This document shows, in pieces, positions 1 to 9,496 of a stretch of 64,000 nt of DNA (position 1 is the stretch's first letter; the number at the start of each line of letters is the position of its first letter). The notes under the pieces are model-generated. The model was not told the origin of the DNA. It searched no databases and worked only from the letters and a program-made list of their open reading frames with translations. Source of the DNA: Colwellia sp. M166 (lineage in GTDB: Bacteria; Pseudomonadota; Gammaproteobacteria; Enterobacterales; Alteromonadaceae); the NCBI RefSeq assembly GCF_024585285.1, contig NZ_CP040755.1, positions 4,464,001-4,528,000 on the forward strand. The letters are read 5' to 3'. A program made the position numbers and the translations under genes.

Positions 1-107
1 AACACGGTAACTCCGCTGTCATAGATAAATATAGTAGTATATAAACCCTTAGACCGGTGGTTTTGCGTAACACGTTTTCGCGTGTCTTGCCTTTTCTTTG
101 TCAATTC
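1..107 (-). ncRNA. GEMM-I (cyclic di-GMP type) riboswitch aptamer, window-edge copy
   Basis: Read on the minus strand this carries the ordered conserved blocks of the GEMM-I aptamer: AAAAGGCAAG, a stem ACACGCGAAAACGTGT with a GAAA-type loop, then ACGCAAAACC, ACCGGTCTAAGG, a variable hairpin and CAGCGGAGTTACCG at the 3′ end. These match the Vc2-type pattern (ACGCAAAGCC, CCGGCCTAA, GTAGCGGGGTTACCG). The expression platform and controlled gene lie beyond position 1, outside the window. The ligand is probably c-di-GMP; the cGAMP-binding GEMM-Ib variant cannot be excluded by eye. Bases 108-289 between this element and the scoB terminator hold nothing else recognised. Confidence 0.85.
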
Positions 108-289
108 CAGTATTACCAAAACTGTGGTAAATTGCAACCCATTTGTGATTAAACGTAAAATACAGAGACAAGAACTGTAAATAAAAGCATTAAAAAACAA
201 TGGTTTGATTGATGTGTTACCGGTTTTGTTTGGGGTGCCCATAAGTCATTTAAAAGGTGATAGTGGCAGGGATGTAAAATATAAATGAC

Positions 290-311
290 AAAAAGGGGCT
301 GGGCCCCTTAA
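290..311 (-). terminator. Rho-independent terminator of the liu/sco operon
   Basis: On the minus strand, GGGGC-CCA-GCCCC is followed by TTTTT, 33-53 nt beyond the scoB stop codon. It is the natural end of the minus-strand leucine-catabolism operon. Confidence 0.8.
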
Positions 312-343
312 GTTAATTATATCACTTAAAAACTTGGAAAAAT

Positions 344-1000
344 TTAGAAGGTCATTTCTGGTATTTCACCTTCAATAACTAATTCACCTTCTGTTAATGC
401 TATAATTTCTTCTACCGATACACCTGGAGCACGTTCGAGTAAGTAAAATTTACCGTTTTTGATTTCGATAAAGGCCAAATCAGTTAATACTTTTTTAATG
501 CAGCCTTTGCCAGTTAAAGGTAAAGTGCAATCACTGAGTAACTTAGAGACACCGTGTTTAGATGCATGGGTCATGGTCACGATAATATTATCAGCACCGG
601 CCACTAAATCCATGGCTCCGCCCATGCCTTTAATGAGCTTACCCGGGATCATATATGATGCAATGTTACCGTTAACATCGACTTCAAAAGCACCTAATAC
701 CGTTAAATCAACATGACCGCCACGGATCATGGCAAAAGACTCAGCTGAGTCAAAAATTGACGCGCCAGTTGCCATTGTAACGGTTTGTTTGCCAGCGTTG
801 ATTAAGTCAGCATCAATTTCAGCTTCAGTAGGGAATTGTCCCATGCCGAGCAGGCCATTTTCTGATTGCAACATCACTTCCATACCTTTAGGCACGTAAT
901 TCGCTACTAAGGTTGGAATACCGATACCTAAATTAACGTAGTAACCATCTTGCAGTTCTTGTGCAACGCGTTGTGCTAGTTGTTCTCTTGATAAAGCCAT
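344..1000 (-). CDS. scoB: Succinyl-CoA:3-oxoacid CoA-transferase, beta subunit
   Basis: 218 aa, the normal length for the B subunit of a two-subunit 3-oxoacid CoA-transferase. It carries the GIGIPT motif near residue 25 and the SENG motif (LQSENGLLGMG, about residues 45-55), whose Glu is the residue that forms the CoA thioester in this family. The enzyme moves CoA from succinyl-CoA to acetoacetate, making acetoacetyl-CoA. It lies 16 nt downstream of the alpha subunit and is last in the liu operon, where acetoacetate is the product of HMG-CoA lyase. The divergent thiolase would complete the route to acetyl-CoA. An AtoA-type acetate/acetoacetate transferase is the alternative name; the context favours SCOT. 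Confidence 0.93.
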   Translation of the reverse strand: MALSREQLAQRVAQELQDGYYVNLGIGIPTLVANYVPKGMEVMLQSENGLLGMGQFPTEAEIDADLINAGKQTVTMATGASIFDSAESFAMIRGGHVDLTVLGAFEVDVNGNIASYMIPGKLIKGMGGAMDLVAGADNIIVTMTHASKHGVSKLLSDCTLPLTGKGCIKKVLTDLAFIEIKNGKFYLLERAPGVSVEEIIALTEGELVIEGEIPEMTF

Positions 1001-1016
1001 AAATTACTCCTTTTGC

Positions 1017-1721
1017 CTATGCGTCGCTGCGAACAGTGCGCTGCTCAATGCGTTTTTCAAATGTGCCTAAAATTAAGCGGTTTACATAAATACCCGGGGT
1101 ATGAATGTGATCAGGGTCTAACTCACCTGGCTCAACAATTTCTTCGACTTCTACCACGGTAATTTTACCGGCCGTTGCAGCTAACGGGTTAAAGTTACGC
1201 GCCGTTTTTCTAAACACTAAATTACCGTAACGGTCGGCTTTCCATGCTTTGACAATGGCAAAGTCGCCTTTAATTGCTGGCTCTAAAATGTAATGTCTAC
1301 CATCGAATTCACGCTCTTCTTTACCTTCAGCAACGGGGGTGCCGTAACCTGTGGCAGTATAGAAAGCAGGAATTCCAGCACCACCAGCACGCATTTTTTC
1401 GGCTAATGTACCTTGAGGGGTTAATTCAACTTCAAGTTCACCGTTCATCATTTGACGTTCGAATTCTGCATTTTCGCCAACATACGAGGCAATGATTTTT
1501 TTGATTTGACGATCAGGAAGTAGAATACCTAGGCCGAAATCATCAACGCCACAGTTATTTGAAACTACAGTTAAGCCTTTAGTGCCTTTACGTTTAATTT
1601 CACTAATTAAGTTTTCTGGAATGCCACATAATCCAAAACCACCAGCAATTACCGTCATATTGTCTTCAAGACCCGCCATCGCTTCTTCATAGCTTGACAC
1701 TACCTTGTCAAATCCTGCCAT
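1017..1721 (-). CDS. scoA: Succinyl-CoA:3-oxoacid CoA-transferase, alpha subunit
   Basis: 234 aa, full length for the A subunit. The N-terminus has the glycine-rich [13 protein letters not shown] (about residues 27-39), then NNCGVDDFG and [19 protein letters not shown], all characteristic of the alpha chain. The C-terminus has [12 protein letters not shown]. It works as an A2B2 or AB complex with the downstream beta subunit. It follows liuE by 125 nt, a larger gap than elsewhere in the operon, but no terminator is visible in it, so read-through is likely. Confidence 0.93.
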   Translation of the reverse strand: MAGFDKVVSSYEEAMAGLEDNMTVIAGGFGLCGIPENLISEIKRKGTKGLTVVSNNCGVDDFGLGILLPDRQIKKIIASYVGENAEFERQMMNGELEVELTPQGTLAEKMRAGGAGIPAFYTATGYGTPVAEGKEEREFDGRHYILEPAIKGDFAIVKAWKADRYGNLVFRKTARNFNPLAATAGKITVVEVEEIVEPGELDPDHIHTPGIYVNRLILGTFEKRIEQRTVRSDA

Positions 1722-1846
1722 TGTTTATTCCTCATTGATAAGTTTTTATTGTTACTTTTAGCGCTACTTTAATAGCTACTTTTATTTTTACTTATGTTTT
1801 TATATCAGAGCTTAGCGATATCGCTAAGCTCCGTTTTTAATTTAAT

Positions 1847-2764
1847 CTATTTAGCACGGTATGCCGTTGACACTTTCGATACTGGCGCTTTACCCAATTT
1901 GTCACTAATAAACCAACCTGCGGCCAATAGCTTGTCAAAATCAATACCGGTATCTATACCTAAACCATTAAGCAGATATAAAACGTCTTCGGTGGCAACA
2001 TTACCTGATGCACCTTTAGCATATGGGCATCCACCTAAACCTGCAATAGCACTATCGACCACCATAACACCGGCTTGTAATGCCGTGTAAATGTTTGTTA
2101 ACGCTTGGCCATACGTATCGTGAAAGTGTACCGCTAATTTATTCATCGGCACACGTGTGTTTACCGCTTGGATCATTTTAGCTACGCTCGTCGGAGTGCC
2201 AACACCAATCGTGTCACCTAACGATATTTCGTAACAGCCCATGTTGTAGAGTTTCTCTGCAACCATAGCCACTTGCTCAGGTTCAATAAAACCATCATAT
2301 GGACAACCAACAACGCATGAAACATAACCGCGTACCCGAATGTTTGCTGCTTTTGCTGCCTGCATTATCGGTTCAAAGCGTTGTAAGCTTTCTTCGATTG
2401 AACAATTAATATTTTTCTGACTGAAAGCTTCGGATGCGGCGCCAAAAATTGCAACTTCATTGACATTAACTGCCATTGCCGCCTCAAAGCCTTTCATATT
2501 AGGAGTTAATGCTGCGTACGTAACACCTTCTTTGCGTTTAATACCATTGAAAACATCGCTAGACGTAGCCATTTGTGGCACCCATTTAGGTGAAACAAAG
2601 CTACCGCTTTCAATATAGTTGACACCAGCATCAGCCAGCTGCTCAATTAAAGCTATTTTGTCTTCAGCACTAATCTGTACTTTCTCGTTTTGCAGGCCAT
2701 CCCGTGGTCCTACTTCAACAATTTTTACCTGAGTAGGCAATAAAGAGTTTGCTAGGTTAGTCAT
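1847..2764 (-). CDS. liuE: Hydroxymethylglutaryl-CoA lyase
   Basis: 305 aa, the usual size for bacterial HMG-CoA lyase (MvaB/LiuE). It splits HMG-CoA into acetoacetate and acetyl-CoA, the last step of leucine breakdown. Visible motifs are [10 protein letters not shown] at residues 18-27 (metal and substrate site), VGCPYDG around residue 152, [10 protein letters not shown] (metal-binding HxH) and the flexible-loop cysteine motif [14 protein letters not shown] near residues 242-255. Its start overlaps the liuD stop codon by one base (TAATG), showing translational coupling within the operon. Confidence 0.95.
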   Translation of the reverse strand: MTNLANSLLPTQVKIVEVGPRDGLQNEKVQISAEDKIALIEQLADAGVNYIESGSFVSPKWVPQMATSSDVFNGIKRKEGVTYAALTPNMKGFEAAMAVNVNEVAIFGAASEAFSQKNINCSIEESLQRFEPIMQAAKAANIRVRGYVSCVVGCPYDGFIEPEQVAMVAEKLYNMGCYEISLGDTIGVGTPTSVAKMIQAVNTRVPMNKLAVHFHDTYGQALTNIYTALQAGVMVVDSAIAGLGGCPYAKGASGNVATEDVLYLLNGLGIDTGIDFDKLLAAGWFISDKLGKAPVSKVSTAYRAK

Positions 2765-4776
2765 TATGCTTCCTCGGCACTAAAGGCAATTAATTCAGCA
2801 CCACCGTCAACCATATCACCTTCGTTATAGTAAATTGTATCGACAACGCCATTACTTGGCGCACGAATAGTGTGCTCCATTTTCATCGCTTCCATGATCA
2901 TCAGCGGTTGATCTGCAGTGACGGTATCGCCTGCCTTGACTAATACCGCGACCATAGTGCCGTTCATTGGTGCGACTAAACCGCCATGATTATCATCGCT
3001 ACTGTTGTCACCACAATCAGGTAAAATATGCGTGAAGTTAAAAACACCATTTTGATGATAAAGGCTAATTTGTGTGCCATTTTTTGCGATGGTTGCATGA
3101 CTGCGGTAACCGTCAATGCTGACATATAAGGTATCTTTATCGATGCGACCTTGGCAATCTACCGTTTGTCCATCAACAGTGATCAAATAGTAACTGCCGC
3201 TACCTTGACGCTTTTGCTCGACAATAATTGGATATTCGCTGCCATTATGCGCCAATACCATATGATGAATGCTGGCCTCGTTTAAGCGCCAAGCATTAGT
3301 CATGTTCCAAGGTGAAAACGGGTCATTATTTTTCGCCGCGTTAAGCTGTGCTTGATGTGCTTGCGACAATACTAAATATAATGCTGCCATTGGTAACTCG
3401 CCAGCTAACACTTGTTCACTTTCATGGAAAATAATCGCTTGGTTTTTCTCAATAAAACCGGTGTCGATATCGGCGTTAACAAACGGCGCCGAGGTCGCCA
3501 AGTTGTAGAGAAAATCAATGTTGGTGGTAACACCACTGATACGATATTCAGATAACGCTTTTGCCATGCGCTGCAAAGCTTTTTCACGGTTTTCATCCCA
3601 AACAATTAACTTAGCAATCATCGGATCGTAAAACACGCTCACTTCGTCGCCTTGGCGAACACCAGTATCAACACGAACAAACTCACTTTCTACCGGCGGT
3701 TGTAAGAAATCTAAGGTACCGGTTGCAGGTAAAAAGTCATTATTTGGGTCTTCAGCATAAATGCGAGCTTCAAACGCATGACCAGTAATTTTTAGTTCAT
3801 GTTGTGCTTTAGGTAAAACTTCACCAGCAGCTACGCGTAGTTGCCATTCAACCAAGTCTTGGCCAGTAATTAATTCAGTAACAGGGTGTTCTACTTGTAG
3901 ACGGGTGTTCATTTCCATAAAGTAAAATGAGCCGTCAATATCAAGTAAAAATTCAACCGTACCTGCACCTTGATAACCAATGGCTTGAGCAGATTTTATC
4001 GCGGACTCACCCATTTTAGCGCGAAGTTCTTCACTCATGCTAAAGGCTGGAGCTTCTTCAATTACCTTTTGATGACGGCGTTGTACAGAACAATCGCGCT
4101 CAAAAAGGTAAACGGCATTTTGGTGATTATCGCAAAATACTTGAATTTCAACATGGCGTGGTTGTGTTAAGTACTTTTCAACCAACATAGTATCGTCGCC
4201 GAATGAAGATTTAGCTTCACGTTTAGCCGCAGCGAAGCCTTCCGAAAATTCATCCTCACTCCATACTTGACGCATACCTTTACCACCGCCACCAGCGGTC
4301 GCTTTTAGTAAAACTGGGTAACCCATATCGTCAGCAGCTTTTTTAATAACGGCTTCTGATTGGTCATCACCGTGGTAGCCAGGCACAAGGGGTACTTGAG
4401 CAGCTTCCATTATGTTCTTAGCAGCAGATTTTGAGCCCATGGCTTCAATTGCGGCAACTGGAGGACCAATAAAGGTAATACCTTCAGCCGCACACATGCG
4501 ACAGAAACCGGCATTTTCTGAAAGAAAACCGTAACCTGGATGAATAGCCTGTGCGCCTGTACGTTTAGCCGCTTCGATGACTTTTTCAGATAACAAGTAA
4601 CTTTCACGAGAAGGCGAGCCGCCAATATGAATAGCTTCATCAGCCATATTGACATGTAAAGCGTCAGCATCAGCATCAGAATAAACAGCGACAGTTAAAA
4701 TGCCCATTTTACGAGCCGTTTTAATAACACGACAAGCAATTTCGCCGCGGTTGGCAATTAGTATTTTAGTAAACAT
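2764..4776 (-). CDS. liuD: Methylcrotonyl-CoA carboxylase, biotin-containing alpha subunit
   Basis: 670 aa with standard architecture: biotin carboxylase N-domain ([14 protein letters not shown] from residue 4), ATP-grasp domain (GGGGKGMR near residue 163; [14 protein letters not shown] near residue 288), biotin carboxylase C-domain, a linker, and a C-terminal biotinyl domain with MEAMKMEH. The biotinylated lysine is at about residue 632. It carboxylates 3-methylcrotonyl-CoA together with LiuB in leucine degradation. The 4-nt gap from liuC and 1-base overlap with liuE fit one polycistronic message. Propionyl- or geranyl-CoA carboxylase chains look similar; the neighbours decide for methylcrotonyl-CoA. 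Confidence 0.95.
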   Translation of the reverse strand: MFTKILIANRGEIACRVIKTARKMGILTVAVYSDADADALHVNMADEAIHIGGSPSRESYLLSEKVIEAAKRTGAQAIHPGYGFLSENAGFCRMCAAEGITFIGPPVAAIEAMGSKSAAKNIMEAAQVPLVPGYHGDDQSEAVIKKAADDMGYPVLLKATAGGGGKGMRQVWSEDEFSEGFAAAKREAKSSFGDDTMLVEKYLTQPRHVEIQVFCDNHQNAVYLFERDCSVQRRHQKVIEEAPAFSMSEELRAKMGESAIKSAQAIGYQGAGTVEFLLDIDGSFYFMEMNTRLQVEHPVTELITGQDLVEWQLRVAAGEVLPKAQHELKITGHAFEARIYAEDPNNDFLPATGTLDFLQPPVESEFVRVDTGVRQGDEVSVFYDPMIAKLIVWDENREKALQRMAKALSEYRISGVTTNIDFLYNLATSAPFVNADIDTGFIEKNQAIIFHESEQVLAGELPMAALYLVLSQAHQAQLNAAKNNDPFSPWNMTNAWRLNEASIHHMVLAHNGSEYPIIVEQKRQGSGSYYLITVDGQTVDCQGRIDKDTLYVSIDGYRSHATIAKNGTQISLYHQNGVFNFTHILPDCGDNSSDDNHGGLVAPMNGTMVAVLVKAGDTVTADQPLMIMEAMKMEHTIRAPSNGVVDTIYYNEGDMVDGGAELIAFSAEEA

Positions 4777-4780
4777 GAGT

Positions 4781-5647
4781 TTATCCTTCGCCTTTATTTA
4801 ATAATTTTTTTTGTGAAACGTTTTGTGGCGTTAATGCAGCTTGCCAAGTAGGTTGGCGTTTCTCGAAAAATGCCGTTAAGCCTTCTTGACCTTCGCTTGA
4901 TACGCGGATTGCCGCAATACGTTCACTGGTCATATCAATCAGTGTTTCATCGATATCTTGATAAGCGACATCAAGTGCTAATTGCTTAGCTTGGCGCACC
5001 GCTAACGGGCCATTTGCGAGTAATGTTTGTGTCATTTTCTCCACTGCAGCGTCCAAGTCTGCCACTGGTAGTATTTCGTCAACTAACCCTAACTGTTGGG
5101 CTTTATCAGCAAAGAATCGCTCAGCAGTTTGGAAATAACGTCGACTGGCTTTTTGACCAATGGCATTCACTACATACGGGCTAATGGTGGCTGGAATTAA
5201 CCCTAATTTAACTTCACTTAAACAAAAGCTAGCTTTTTCGCTGGCCAATACAATGTCACAACAACTGGCTAAACCGACTGCACCACCAAACGCTGCACCT
5301 TGTACTTTGGCTATGGTAGGTTGTGGTAAAAAGTTAAGATTTTTTAACATTTGGGCGAGCGCGTTTGCATCAGATAAATTCTCTTGATAAGAATAAGAGG
5401 CCATACGCTTCATCCAGCCTAAATCAGCACCAGCAGAGAAGCTTTTTCCGGTTGACGCAAGCACCATCACCTTGATGTCATCACATTGAGCAATATCATT
5501 AAATAGCTGACTTAAGGCAGCAATAATCGTGTCATCAAAGGCATTATGCTTATCAGGGTTGTTCATGGTAACGGTTGCTACGCCGTTACTATCAACATCA
5601 AACAAGACTTTTTCGCTTGGACTTTTTATATGTCTGGGTGTAAACAT
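4781..5647 (-). CDS. liuC: Methylglutaconyl-CoA hydratase (enoyl-CoA hydratase family)
   Basis: 288 aa from the chosen ATG at 5647, which has an AGAGGT ribosome site 9 nt upstream. A longer reading frame to 5695 would run into the end of liuB and has no supporting ribosome site. This is a crotonase-fold protein: the oxyanion-hole segments are GKSFSAGADLGWMKR (about residues 52-66) and GAAFGGAVGLASCCDI (about residues 117-132). It hydrates 3-methylglutaconyl-CoA to HMG-CoA between the carboxylase and lyase steps, matching its place between liuB and liuD. Confidence 0.92.
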   Translation of the reverse strand: MFTPRHIKSPSEKVLFDVDSNGVATVTMNNPDKHNAFDDTIIAALSQLFNDIAQCDDIKVMVLASTGKSFSAGADLGWMKRMASYSYQENLSDANALAQMLKNLNFLPQPTIAKVQGAAFGGAVGLASCCDIVLASEKASFCLSEVKLGLIPATISPYVVNAIGQKASRRYFQTAERFFADKAQQLGLVDEILPVADLDAAVEKMTQTLLANGPLAVRQAKQLALDVAYQDIDETLIDMTSERIAAIRVSSEGQEGLTAFFEKRQPTWQAALTPQNVSQKKLLNKGEG

Positions 5648-5660
5648 CGTCAACTTACCT

Positions 5661-7268
5661 CTACATTCTAAACAGACCAAACTTGGTCTCTTCAATCGGT
5701 TTGTTTAATGATGCCGAAATAGCTAAGCCAAGCACTTGACGTGTATCTGCGGGGTCAATTACGCCATCATCCCATAAACGGGCTGAAGCATAATAAGGGT
5801 GACCTTGATGTTCGTAGTCATCAATAATCGGTTGTTTAAAGTCAGCTTCTTCTTGCTCGCTCCATTGCTCACCACGTTTTTCTTTTTGGTCACGTTTTAC
5901 TTGTGCTAATACGCCGGCGGCTTGTTCGCCACCCATCACAGAGATACGTGAATTTGGCCACATAAATAAGAAGCGAGGATCATAAGCTCGACCACACATG
6001 CCGTAGTTACCGGCACCAAAGCTACCACCAATTAAAATAGTGAATTTTGGTACTTGTGCGGTGGCAACCGCAGTGACCATTTTAGCGCCGTGTTTTGCGA
6101 TACCACCGGCTTCATATTGTTGACCGACCATAAAACCGGTGATGTTTTGTAAAAATACCAGTGGAATTTTTCGTTGTGCACAAAGTTCGATAAAATGAGC
6201 GCCTTTTTGCGCTGATTCACCGAATAATATCCCATTGTTAGCAACAATACCGACAGGGTAACCGTAGATATGTGCAAAACCACAGACTAAAGTTGTGCCG
6301 TATAAGGCTTTAAATTCGTCGAATTCACTGCCATCAACCACGCGAGCGATAATTTCACGCACATCGAAAGGCTGACGAGCGTCTTTTGGTACGATACCGT
6401 AAACTTCTTCTGTGGCATATGTAGGCTCAGCCACTGCTTTAATGGCCATTTGCACTGGCTTAAGACGATTTAAATTACCAATCGCACTACGCGCAATTTC
6501 TAATGCATGGTGATCATTTTGTGCCATGTGATCAGCCACACCAGAGGTGCGACAATGTACGTCTGCGCCGCCTAAATCTTCAGCACTCACCACTTCACCG
6601 GTCGCGGCTTTAACTAATGGCGGGCCTGCAAGGAAGATAGTGCCTTGTTCTTTAACAATAATTGATTCATCGGCCATGGCAGGAACGTAAGCGCCACCTG
6701 CGGTACATGAGCCCATAACAACCGCTATTTGCGGAATGCTTTGCGCTGACATATTGGCTTGATTGAAAAAAATACGACCAAAATGTTCTCTATCAGGAAA
6801 AACATCGTCTTGATTCGGAAGATTGGCACCGCCTGAATCAACTAAGTAGATACAAGGTAAGTTGTTTTCTTGCGCGATGGTTTGGGCACGTAAATGCTTT
6901 TTAACGGTAAGTGGATAATAAGTACCACCTTTAACGGTCGCATCGTTAGCAACAATAATACATTCTTGGCCACCTACGCGGCCAATACCGGTGATAATAC
7001 CGGCGGCAGGAACGTTATCGTCATATACCTCATAAGCGGCTAATTGTGATAACTCTAGAAATGCAGAGCCAGAGTCGAGTAGGGCATAAACACGATCTCT
7101 TGGCAGTAACTTGCCGCGCGATAAGTGACGTTCGCGACTGCGCTCACCGCCACCAAGCTTTATTTCTTCGAGTTTAACTTTTAAGTCATCAACTTGCAGT
7201 TGCATATGAGCAGCATTTTCGATGAACTCAGGGCTGCGGGGATTAATTTTCGATATTATCTTAGCCAC
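5661..7268 (-). CDS. liuB: Methylcrotonyl-CoA carboxylase, carboxyltransferase beta subunit
   Basis: 535 aa, the typical length of MCC beta. It has two crotonase-like carboxyltransferase halves. The N-terminal half includes [15 protein letters not shown] and [19 protein letters not shown]. The C-terminal half includes [31 protein letters not shown] and [14 protein letters not shown]. It transfers the carboxyl group from biotin on LiuD to methylcrotonyl-CoA. Its start is 270 nt downstream of liuA, a spacer occupied by a palindromic repeat, so liuB-E may have their own promoter or be set by differential mRNA stability. Confidence 0.95.
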   Translation of the reverse strand: MAKIISKINPRSPEFIENAAHMQLQVDDLKVKLEEIKLGGGERSRERHLSRGKLLPRDRVYALLDSGSAFLELSQLAAYEVYDDNVPAAGIITGIGRVGGQECIIVANDATVKGGTYYPLTVKKHLRAQTIAQENNLPCIYLVDSGGANLPNQDDVFPDREHFGRIFFNQANMSAQSIPQIAVVMGSCTAGGAYVPAMADESIIVKEQGTIFLAGPPLVKAATGEVVSAEDLGGADVHCRTSGVADHMAQNDHHALEIARSAIGNLNRLKPVQMAIKAVAEPTYATEEVYGIVPKDARQPFDVREIIARVVDGSEFDEFKALYGTTLVCGFAHIYGYPVGIVANNGILFGESAQKGAHFIELCAQRKIPLVFLQNITGFMVGQQYEAGGIAKHGAKMVTAVATAQVPKFTILIGGSFGAGNYGMCGRAYDPRFLFMWPNSRISVMGGEQAAGVLAQVKRDQKEKRGEQWSEQEEADFKQPIIDDYEHQGHPYYASARLWDDGVIDPADTRQVLGLAISASLNKPIEETKFGLFRM

Positions 7269-7429
7269 GGTATAACCTTCTGTTTGTTGTACTTTTACTT
7301 CGTTAGCGTCTTTGAGTTAACAATGCACATTGATATTGTTCGATTGCACTACTTACGTGTTGTTAATCGTTTTCAATAGTAATAGTCACTGGGGGTAATC
7401 TTTATGATCGTTACCTTTGAATCATTCGA

Positions 7430-7535
7430 CTTTTCTCGAAGCCAATGGCGCGCGTTCAAGGAAAAAATACTAAGCATAGTTGCCTATGTGTATTTATGAC
7501 GAAGAAATCGCGCTCATTGGCAATGAGAGAAAGTT
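7430..7535. repeat. Intergenic imperfect palindrome between liuA and liuB
   Basis: The outer arms, CTTTTCTCgaaGCCAATG (about 7430-7446) and CATTGGCaatGAGAgaaAG (about 7515-7533), are inverted and flank an inner hairpin built on GCATAG-ttgc-CTATG (7474-7489). The whole unit can fold into one long stem-loop in the polycistronic message. It looks like a mobile palindromic intergenic unit (MITE/REP-like) and may stabilise or separate the upstream liuA transcript. Copy number in the genome cannot be seen here. Confidence 0.6.
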
Positions 7536-7538
7536 AAA

Positions 7539-8708
7539 TTAAACTGATTCGTTAAATAGTTCACGACCTATCAGCATACGACGAATTTCTGAGGTACCGG
7601 CACCAATTTCATATAACTTAGCATCACGTAATAAACGGCCCGCAGGAAATTCGTTGATATAACCGTTACCGCCAAGTAACTGAATCGCATCTAGTGCCAT
7701 TTTTGTTGCAAGTTCTGCTGAATATAAAATAACACCGGCGGCATCTTTACGCGTGGTTTCACCGCGATCGGCTGCCATGGCACATAAATAAGCATAAGAT
7801 TTTGCTGCATTCATTTGCGTGTACATATCAGCAACTTTACCTTGAATTAATTGAAATTCGCCAATAGCTTGACCAAATTGCTTTCTGTCGTGAATGTAGG
7901 GCACAACTAAATCCATACAGGCATCCATAATGCCTAACGGACCGCCGGTTAGCACTAAACGTTCGTAATCTAAACCAGACATTAATACGCGAACACCTTT
8001 GCCTTCTTCACCTAAAATATTTGCGGCAGGTACTTCACAATCTTGGAAAACTAATTCACAAGTATTAGAGCCACGCATCCCTAATTTGTCGAGTTTTTGA
8101 TGACGAGAAAAACCAGGGTAATCGCGTTCAACGATAAAGGCAGTAATACCTTTAGAGCCAGCACTGGTATCGGTTTTGGCATAGATAATAAATACGTTGG
8201 CGTCAGGACCATTGGTGATCCACATTTTGTTGCCATTAAGAATGTATTTGTCGCCCTGTTTTTTAGCCGAAAGCTTCATGCTAACAACATCAGAACCGGC
8301 ATTTGGCTCAGACATCGCCAATGCACCAATATGTTCGCCCGTACAAAGCTTTGGTAAGTATTTAGCTTTTTGTTCATGGCTACCATTTTTGTTTAACTGG
8401 TTTAAACATAGGTTAGACATAGCACCGTAACTTAAGCCTACAGAGGCAGATGCACGTGAAATTTCTTGCATAGCAACCATATGCTCTAAGTAACCTAAAC
8501 CAGAACCACCATATTGTTCATCTACTGTCATACCTAATAAACCTAAGTCGCCAAACTTGCGCCATAAGTCGTTAGGAAATTCATTATCAATATCTATTTG
8601 TGCTGCACGCGGCGCAATTTCGTCACGAGCAAATGCGTTGACGGTATCGCGGATCATGTCAACCGTTTCGCCTAAGTTAAAATTCATTGATGAGAAAGTA
8701 GAAATCAT
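7539..8708 (-). CDS. liuA: Isovaleryl-CoA dehydrogenase
   Basis: 389 aa, full length for the acyl-CoA dehydrogenase family. Motifs include [25 protein letters not shown] (FAD and substrate region), [23 protein letters not shown] and the C-terminal [20 protein letters not shown]. It oxidises isovaleryl-CoA to 3-methylcrotonyl-CoA using FAD, passing electrons to ETF. It is the first structural gene after liuR, 77 nt downstream. The substrate is assigned from the liu context; sequence alone supports a short or branched-chain acyl-CoA dehydrogenase. Confidence 0.94.
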   Translation of the reverse strand: MISTFSSMNFNLGETVDMIRDTVNAFARDEIAPRAAQIDIDNEFPNDLWRKFGDLGLLGMTVDEQYGGSGLGYLEHMVAMQEISRASASVGLSYGAMSNLCLNQLNKNGSHEQKAKYLPKLCTGEHIGALAMSEPNAGSDVVSMKLSAKKQGDKYILNGNKMWITNGPDANVFIIYAKTDTSAGSKGITAFIVERDYPGFSRHQKLDKLGMRGSNTCELVFQDCEVPAANILGEEGKGVRVLMSGLDYERLVLTGGPLGIMDACMDLVVPYIHDRKQFGQAIGEFQLIQGKVADMYTQMNAAKSYAYLCAMAADRGETTRKDAAGVILYSAELATKMALDAIQLLGGNGYINEFPAGRLLRDAKLYEIGAGTSEIRRMLIGRELFNESV

Positions 8709-8785
8709 AGTAGTACCTTTAATAATTATTGGTCGTGTTAACGCGTTTACTTCAATGCGTTAGCTGTTAATTTTTTATTCATTGT

Positions 8786-9178
8786 TTATGTATCGATAGA
8801 CGCCAATGCGTTTTGACAGTTCTTTTCTAAGCCCGTCAACTCAATCAATACCGCTTGTATATCTTCTAGTTGCTGATTTAAATCATTTTTCTTAGTAGAA
8901 ATTAAATCCATAATGGTTTTCAATTGTGTCGCACTTGATTTGTCAGCATCATAAAGTTCAAACAAACGACCGGTTTCTGCTAATGAAAACCCTAAGCGTT
9001 TACCACGCAGAATTAACTTTAGTCGAACTCTGTCTCTTTGGTTATAAATTCTTGTTTGACCTTTACGAGTTGGCAGTATCAAGCCTTGATCTTCATAAAA
9101 ACGTATACTGCGGGTAGTAATGTCAAATTCTCGGGCTAATTCGCCAATAGAGTAGGTGACTGGATTCTTATTGCTCAT
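8786..9178 (-). CDS. liuR: MerR-family regulator of leucine/isovalerate catabolism
   Basis: 130 aa from the ATG at 9178; an in-frame GTG three codons upstream (9187) is possible but less likely. The N-terminal MerR helix-turn-helix reads YSIGELAREFDITTRSIRFY (about residues 9-28), followed by a wing with TRKGQTRIYNQRDR and a C-terminal dimerisation coiled coil with no metal-binding cysteines. This is the LiuR form known to control liu genes in gammaproteobacteria. It is the first gene of the operon it probably regulates, and palindromes for it lie at 9233-9248 and 9379-9394. Confidence 0.9.
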   Translation of the reverse strand: MSNKNPVTYSIGELAREFDITTRSIRFYEDQGLILPTRKGQTRIYNQRDRVRLKLILRGKRLGFSLAETGRLFELYDADKSSATQLKTIMDLISTKKNDLNQQLEDIQAVLIELTGLEKNCQNALASIDT

Positions 9179-9232
9179 TGTTATCACTCACAGTTAACTC
9201 GCTTTTTCATCTATTGGATACCTTACAATAAG

Positions 9233-9248
9233 TTTACGTTAACGTAAA
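9233..9248. promoter_or_regulatory. LiuR-type operator, liu side
   Basis: TTTACGTTAACGTAAA is a perfect 16-bp palindrome, 55-70 bp upstream of the liuR start. It has the published shape of LiuR sites in gammaproteobacteria (TTTACG/CGTAAA half-sites). It probably sits in the promoter of the minus-strand liuR-liuABDCE-scoAB unit. Confidence 0.82.
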
Positions 9249-9378
9249 GTGCCAGTGCGAGGTTATGTCATTTTCAAATAACTGAGTCATACGTGAAGAG
9301 TTAATTGCTTATGCTGCTGTAAAGAATGGTGGTCAATTTAGCGAAAAATTTATCTTGTAAGACTAAAGAACCATAAAG

Positions 9379-9394
9379 TTTACGTTGGCGTAAA
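9379..9394. promoter_or_regulatory. LiuR-type operator, thiolase side
   Basis: TTTACGTTGGCGTAAA has intact TTTACG/CGTAAA half-sites with an imperfect centre. It lies about 100 bp upstream of the divergent thiolase start. Together with the site at 9233 it suggests LiuR co-regulates both arms. Confidence 0.78.
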
Positions 9395-9496
9395 GCAAAA
9401 TATGGGGTAATCTGTTGCGCAATTCTTATCGATGTTTGTCTTCATTTATCTAACAAATATCGAGTTATGTCGAACAACACATTGTCGGAGAGCCTT

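Noticed and set aside
5648..5695. Upstream extension of liuC
   Set aside because: The extra 16 residues would overlap the end of liuB, lack a ribosome site and do not match the crotonase N-terminus; ATG 5647 has AGAGGT.
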